Shown here in pieces: positions 61,741 to 64,000 of a stretch of 64,000 bases of DNA (its first letter is position 1; every line of letters begins with the position of its first letter). Source of the stretch: Oscillospiraceae bacterium (GTDB lineage: Bacteria; Bacillota; Clostridia; Oscillospirales; SIG627); contig JAYFRN010000014.1 in NCBI GenBank assembly GCA_034925865.1, positions 1 to 64,000 of the forward strand, given 5' to 3'. The notes under the pieces are model-generated. The model had not been told where the DNA came from and did no database searches. It saw only the letters and a program-made list of their open reading frames with translations. The position numbers and the translations under genes were made by a program.

Positions 61741-63903
61741 ATGTCAAAAGGAATTCTTGTCATAGAGCTCCGTACCGGGCAGGACGCTCTTCCGGTCGGA
61801 GACAGCAGCATAGTGGTAAAAGCCGAAAACGGCGATACGGTATATCAGGGATATATCGGCAATGAGTCCGCCGGATTTTCGGAAGAAATAGAGCTTGACG
61901 CGCCGGAAATATCGCTTTCGCTTGCGCCGGACAGCGCGGAGCTTCCTTATTCAAAATATGATGTCTATGTGGAAAATCCGGCCTTCTTCCCGTTCGATAT
62001 TCAGGGCATACAGATTTTCGGAGATACAAAGGCGATACAAAAGCTTCAGATGATCGCGACTCCCGTACAAACACAATACACACCTGTAAGTGTCGATATC
62101 GGTGAGCATGGGCTCCGGCTTAATGAACCGAAGAAACCGGAATACGACGGTAAAGTATTCGCCAAGAAACAAGTATTCATACCCGCCTTTATAACCGTTC
62201 ATCTCGGCGATCCTTCCTCAAACGCGCCGAACGTAAACGTTGATTTCAAGGATTACATAAAAAATGTCGCAAGCAGCGAAATATATCCGACATGGCCGGA
62301 AAATTCACTACGCGCCAATATAATAGCCCAAATATCCCTCGTGCTCAACCGTATATATACCGAATGGTATCCGGAGAAGGGATATAATTTCAATATCACA
62401 TCATCTCCGGTTTATGATCAATATTTTATTTACGGTCGCAACATATATGATAATATAAGCATGATCGTGGATGAAATTTTCAATGTCTATATGATAAAAC
62501 CCGGACGCACAGAGCCATTTTTCGCTGAATATTGCAACGGCTCCTCCATCACCTGTAATGGCATGAGCCAATGGGGCACGGTCGAGCTTGCTGATCAGGG
62601 AGCCTCCGTCGACGCGATACTGAAAAATTACTACGGAGATATAAATCTGGTCAGCACGGATGTGGTAAGATCAACAGTCGGTTCATACCCGGGTTATCCG
62701 CTGAAAACCGGAATGTCGGGGGAATATGTCAAATCAGTCCAGAACCAGCTGAACAGGATAGCTGTAAATTATCCTTCCATCCCTTCCTACGCTTCCGACG
62801 GAGTGTACGGCGCGGAAACCGAGGACGCAGTCAAGGAATTTCAAAAGCTTTTTGATCTGACGCCGAACGGAATCGTCGACAAATCCACATGGTATCAGCT
62901 CTCATATGTAAATTCGGCAGTAAATAAGCTTTCAAAGCTTACAAGCGAAGGAAACAGCGCAGTTTACAATGAATACGAATACCCGGGATATCCATTGAAA
63001 TACGGCTCGTCCGGCGATGATGTGAAAAAGATGCAGTTTTTCCTTGATAAAATATCCGTATTTTACCCGACTGTGGCACCGGTCAGTATCGACGGCAAAT
63101 TCGGTTCAGGCACAAAAAACTCCGTAATGGCGTTTCAACGAACCTTCGGCCTGGCTCAGGACGGCATTGTCGGAGCGGAAACCTGGAATCAGATAACAAA
63201 CGCATACAGAGGAATAGGCCAAAATGTTATTGTCCCGCAGCAACCCGCGGAGCTTACGCCCTTTCCGGGGAAACCCGTATACAAAGGTCAGCAGAATGAA
63301 AACGTCGAATATATTCAGCGCGTGCTTAACTCGATAGGAGAGGTGTTCTCACGCATTCCGGCGCTTGTTCCGGACGGCAAATTCGGAAACGCCACTTATG
63401 ATGCCGTGGTTGCATTTCAATCCATATTCGGATTAAAGGAAGACGGAATAGTCGGTCAGGTCACATGGAATCACATGAACGAGGTATATTCCGCCGTCGC
63501 ATCCGGTTGTATATATGAGCTTGATCCCGATGTACCAATTGTAACTTATCCCGGAAGCCCGGTCGGACCGGGCAGCACAGGAACTGATGTAACATATATT
63601 CAGAACAGTATAAATAAAATCCGCCTTTTGCTGGCCGAAATACCCCGTCTCACAGCTGACGGAGTTTACGGACCAGACACAAAGAAAGCCGTCATGATTT
63701 TCCAGGGGATATTCGGGCTTCAGCAGGACGGTATTGCCGGAAAGGACACATGGTCAATGATAAATTATATGTTGTCGGCGGTTTCATCCGGCTGTATGGT
63801 TCCCCTTGTCCGCATTCCCACTGAATTACCGAGGGGAAACGGAAACGCCAACAGACCTCCGCTGCTTGGCGAGGATATGCAAAATTACTTGAATAGAATG
63901 TAA
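61741..63903 (+). CDS. SpoIID-like protein with four peptidoglycan-binding domains
   Basis: Started at the ATG at 61741 (MSKGILVIEL) with AGGATGG upstream; frame stays open to 61672 through the repeat. In 720 aa: an N-terminal beta domain (about 1-150), a SpoIID/LytB-type segment (about 195-315: LRANIIAQISLVLNRIYTEW, EYCNGSSITCNGMSQWGTVE, ILKNYYGDI), then four PG_binding_1 repeats (about 325-395, 425-500, 525-600, 625-700) each with a DG.(F/Y)G...V..FQ..FGL...GIV...TW pattern. No signal peptide is visible, odd for a wall enzyme. Probably binds or cleaves peptidoglycan during sporulation or wall remodelling. Confidence 0.82.
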   Translation: MSKGILVIELRTGQDALPVGDSSIVVKAENGDTVYQGYIGNESAGFSEEIELDAPEISLSLAPDSAELPYSKYDVYVENPAFFPFDIQGIQIFGDTKAIQKLQMIATPVQTQYTPVSVDIGEHGLRLNEPKKPEYDGKVFAKKQVFIPAFITVHLGDPSSNAPNVNVDFKDYIKNVASSEIYPTWPENSLRANIIAQISLVLNRIYTEWYPEKGYNFNITSSPVYDQYFIYGRNIYDNISMIVDEIFNVYMIKPGRTEPFFAEYCNGSSITCNGMSQWGTVELADQGASVDAILKNYYGDINLVSTDVVRSTVGSYPGYPLKTGMSGEYVKSVQNQLNRIAVNYPSIPSYASDGVYGAETEDAVKEFQKLFDLTPNGIVDKSTWYQLSYVNSAVNKLSKLTSEGNSAVYNEYEYPGYPLKYGSSGDDVKKMQFFLDKISVFYPTVAPVSIDGKFGSGTKNSVMAFQRTFGLAQDGIVGAETWNQITNAYRGIGQNVIVPQQPAELTPFPGKPVYKGQQNENVEYIQRVLNSIGEVFSRIPALVPDGKFGNATYDAVVAFQSIFGLKEDGIVGQVTWNHMNEVYSAVASGCIYELDPDVPIVTYPGSPVGPGSTGTDVTYIQNSINKIRLLLAEIPRLTADGVYGPDTKKAVMIFQGIFGLQQDGIAGKDTWSMINYMLSAVSSGCMVPLVRIPTELPRGNGNANRPPLLGEDMQNYLNRM

Positions 63904-63922
63904 ACTGATATACTAAAAATCC

Positions 63923-63949
63923 GACCGGAACGTCAATGACGTTCCGGTC
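63923..63949 (+). terminator. Terminator after the SpoIID-like gene
   Basis: GACCGGAACGTCA and TGACGTTCCGGTC form a perfect 13-bp stem with a 1-nt centre, 20 nt after the stop. The remaining bases to 64000 are AT-rich and show no gene. Confidence 0.8.
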
Positions 63950-64000
63950 GTTTGCTGGATAATTATTTATTTTGTATTGTAGCGTTCTATTATTAAAAAC

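Overview
The window looks like chromosomal DNA from a low-to-medium GC, Gram-positive, probably anaerobic clostridial bacterium (Oscillospiraceae/Christensenellales-like; the lineage is inferred, not tested). Supporting signs are strong AGGAGG-type ribosome binding sites, textbook sigma-A promoters, T-box control of pheST and hisS-aspS, pyruvate phosphate dikinase, a SpoIVFB-like M50 protease, a DUF421/DUF4363 pair, an Rrf2-CcdA-TlpA group and a BlaI/BlaR-type pair. No rRNA operon, prophage, plasmid module or CRISPR array is visible. Two tRNA genes (Val-GAC, Leu-TAG) lie near 33.6 kb.

Layout. 0-4.7 kb: DUF421/DUF4363 membrane proteins, a small membrane ORF, a ceramidase-like protein and a surface beta-propeller protein with a TG-type C-terminal sorting-like tail. 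4.7-16.1 kb: a markedly AT-rich accessory cluster on the minus strand. It holds two tandem units, each made of one Sec-secreted 136-aa protein and two large lipoproteins (one of the four lipoproteins is frameshifted), then a two-gene ABC transporter, a membrane-anchored protein and a trypsin-like protease. Two nearly identical promoter blocks sit upstream of the outer unit and of the membrane protein/protease pair, which argues for co-regulation. This is the best candidate for an undescribed system. 16.2-20.7 kb: NagB-like sugar-phosphate enzyme, M50 protease with a partner, alpha/beta hydrolase and two Vat/CatB-type acetyltransferases. 20.8-33.4 kb: ppdK, DUF4956 + VTC domain, GNAT + pyrE, pheST with a T-box, an ECF sigma/anti-sigma-like pair and a lipoprotein serpin. 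33.5-41.5 kb: tRNAs, hemolysin III, YbaK, a thiol-redox cluster (DUF4405, Rrf2, CcdA, TlpA), a decayed REP-associated transposase, a GHL10-type lipoprotein, an orphan MinD and a methylglyoxal-synthase-like protein lacking the expected acidic active-site residues. 41.5-51.6 kb: hisS-aspS, then a Gld-type ABC exporter operon (ATPase, permease, GldG-like, DUF4340) and a zinc-ribbon tail-anchored protein. 51.7-57.8 kb: ProX editing protein, glycerate kinase, L-rhamnose isomerase, SGNH esterase and M20 amidohydrolase, suggesting use of plant or host glycans. 57.8-64 kb: SpoU methyltransferase, BlaI/M56 pair and a SpoIID-like protein with four peptidoglycan-binding repeats.

Intergenic space is heavily colonised by three repeat families that I defined by eye. 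Family A is an imperfect palindrome of about 105 bp with TTATTAA...GGCATTTAAA ends (about a dozen full, partial or degenerate copies). Family B is a CTTAAGGACCCTTTTGGAAA terminator hairpin that in several cases supplies the stop codon of the preceding gene. Family C is a GGGGACTTTTTCGCGAAAAA hairpin that often follows B. Two arrays with periods of about 80 and 90 bp contain family B cores.
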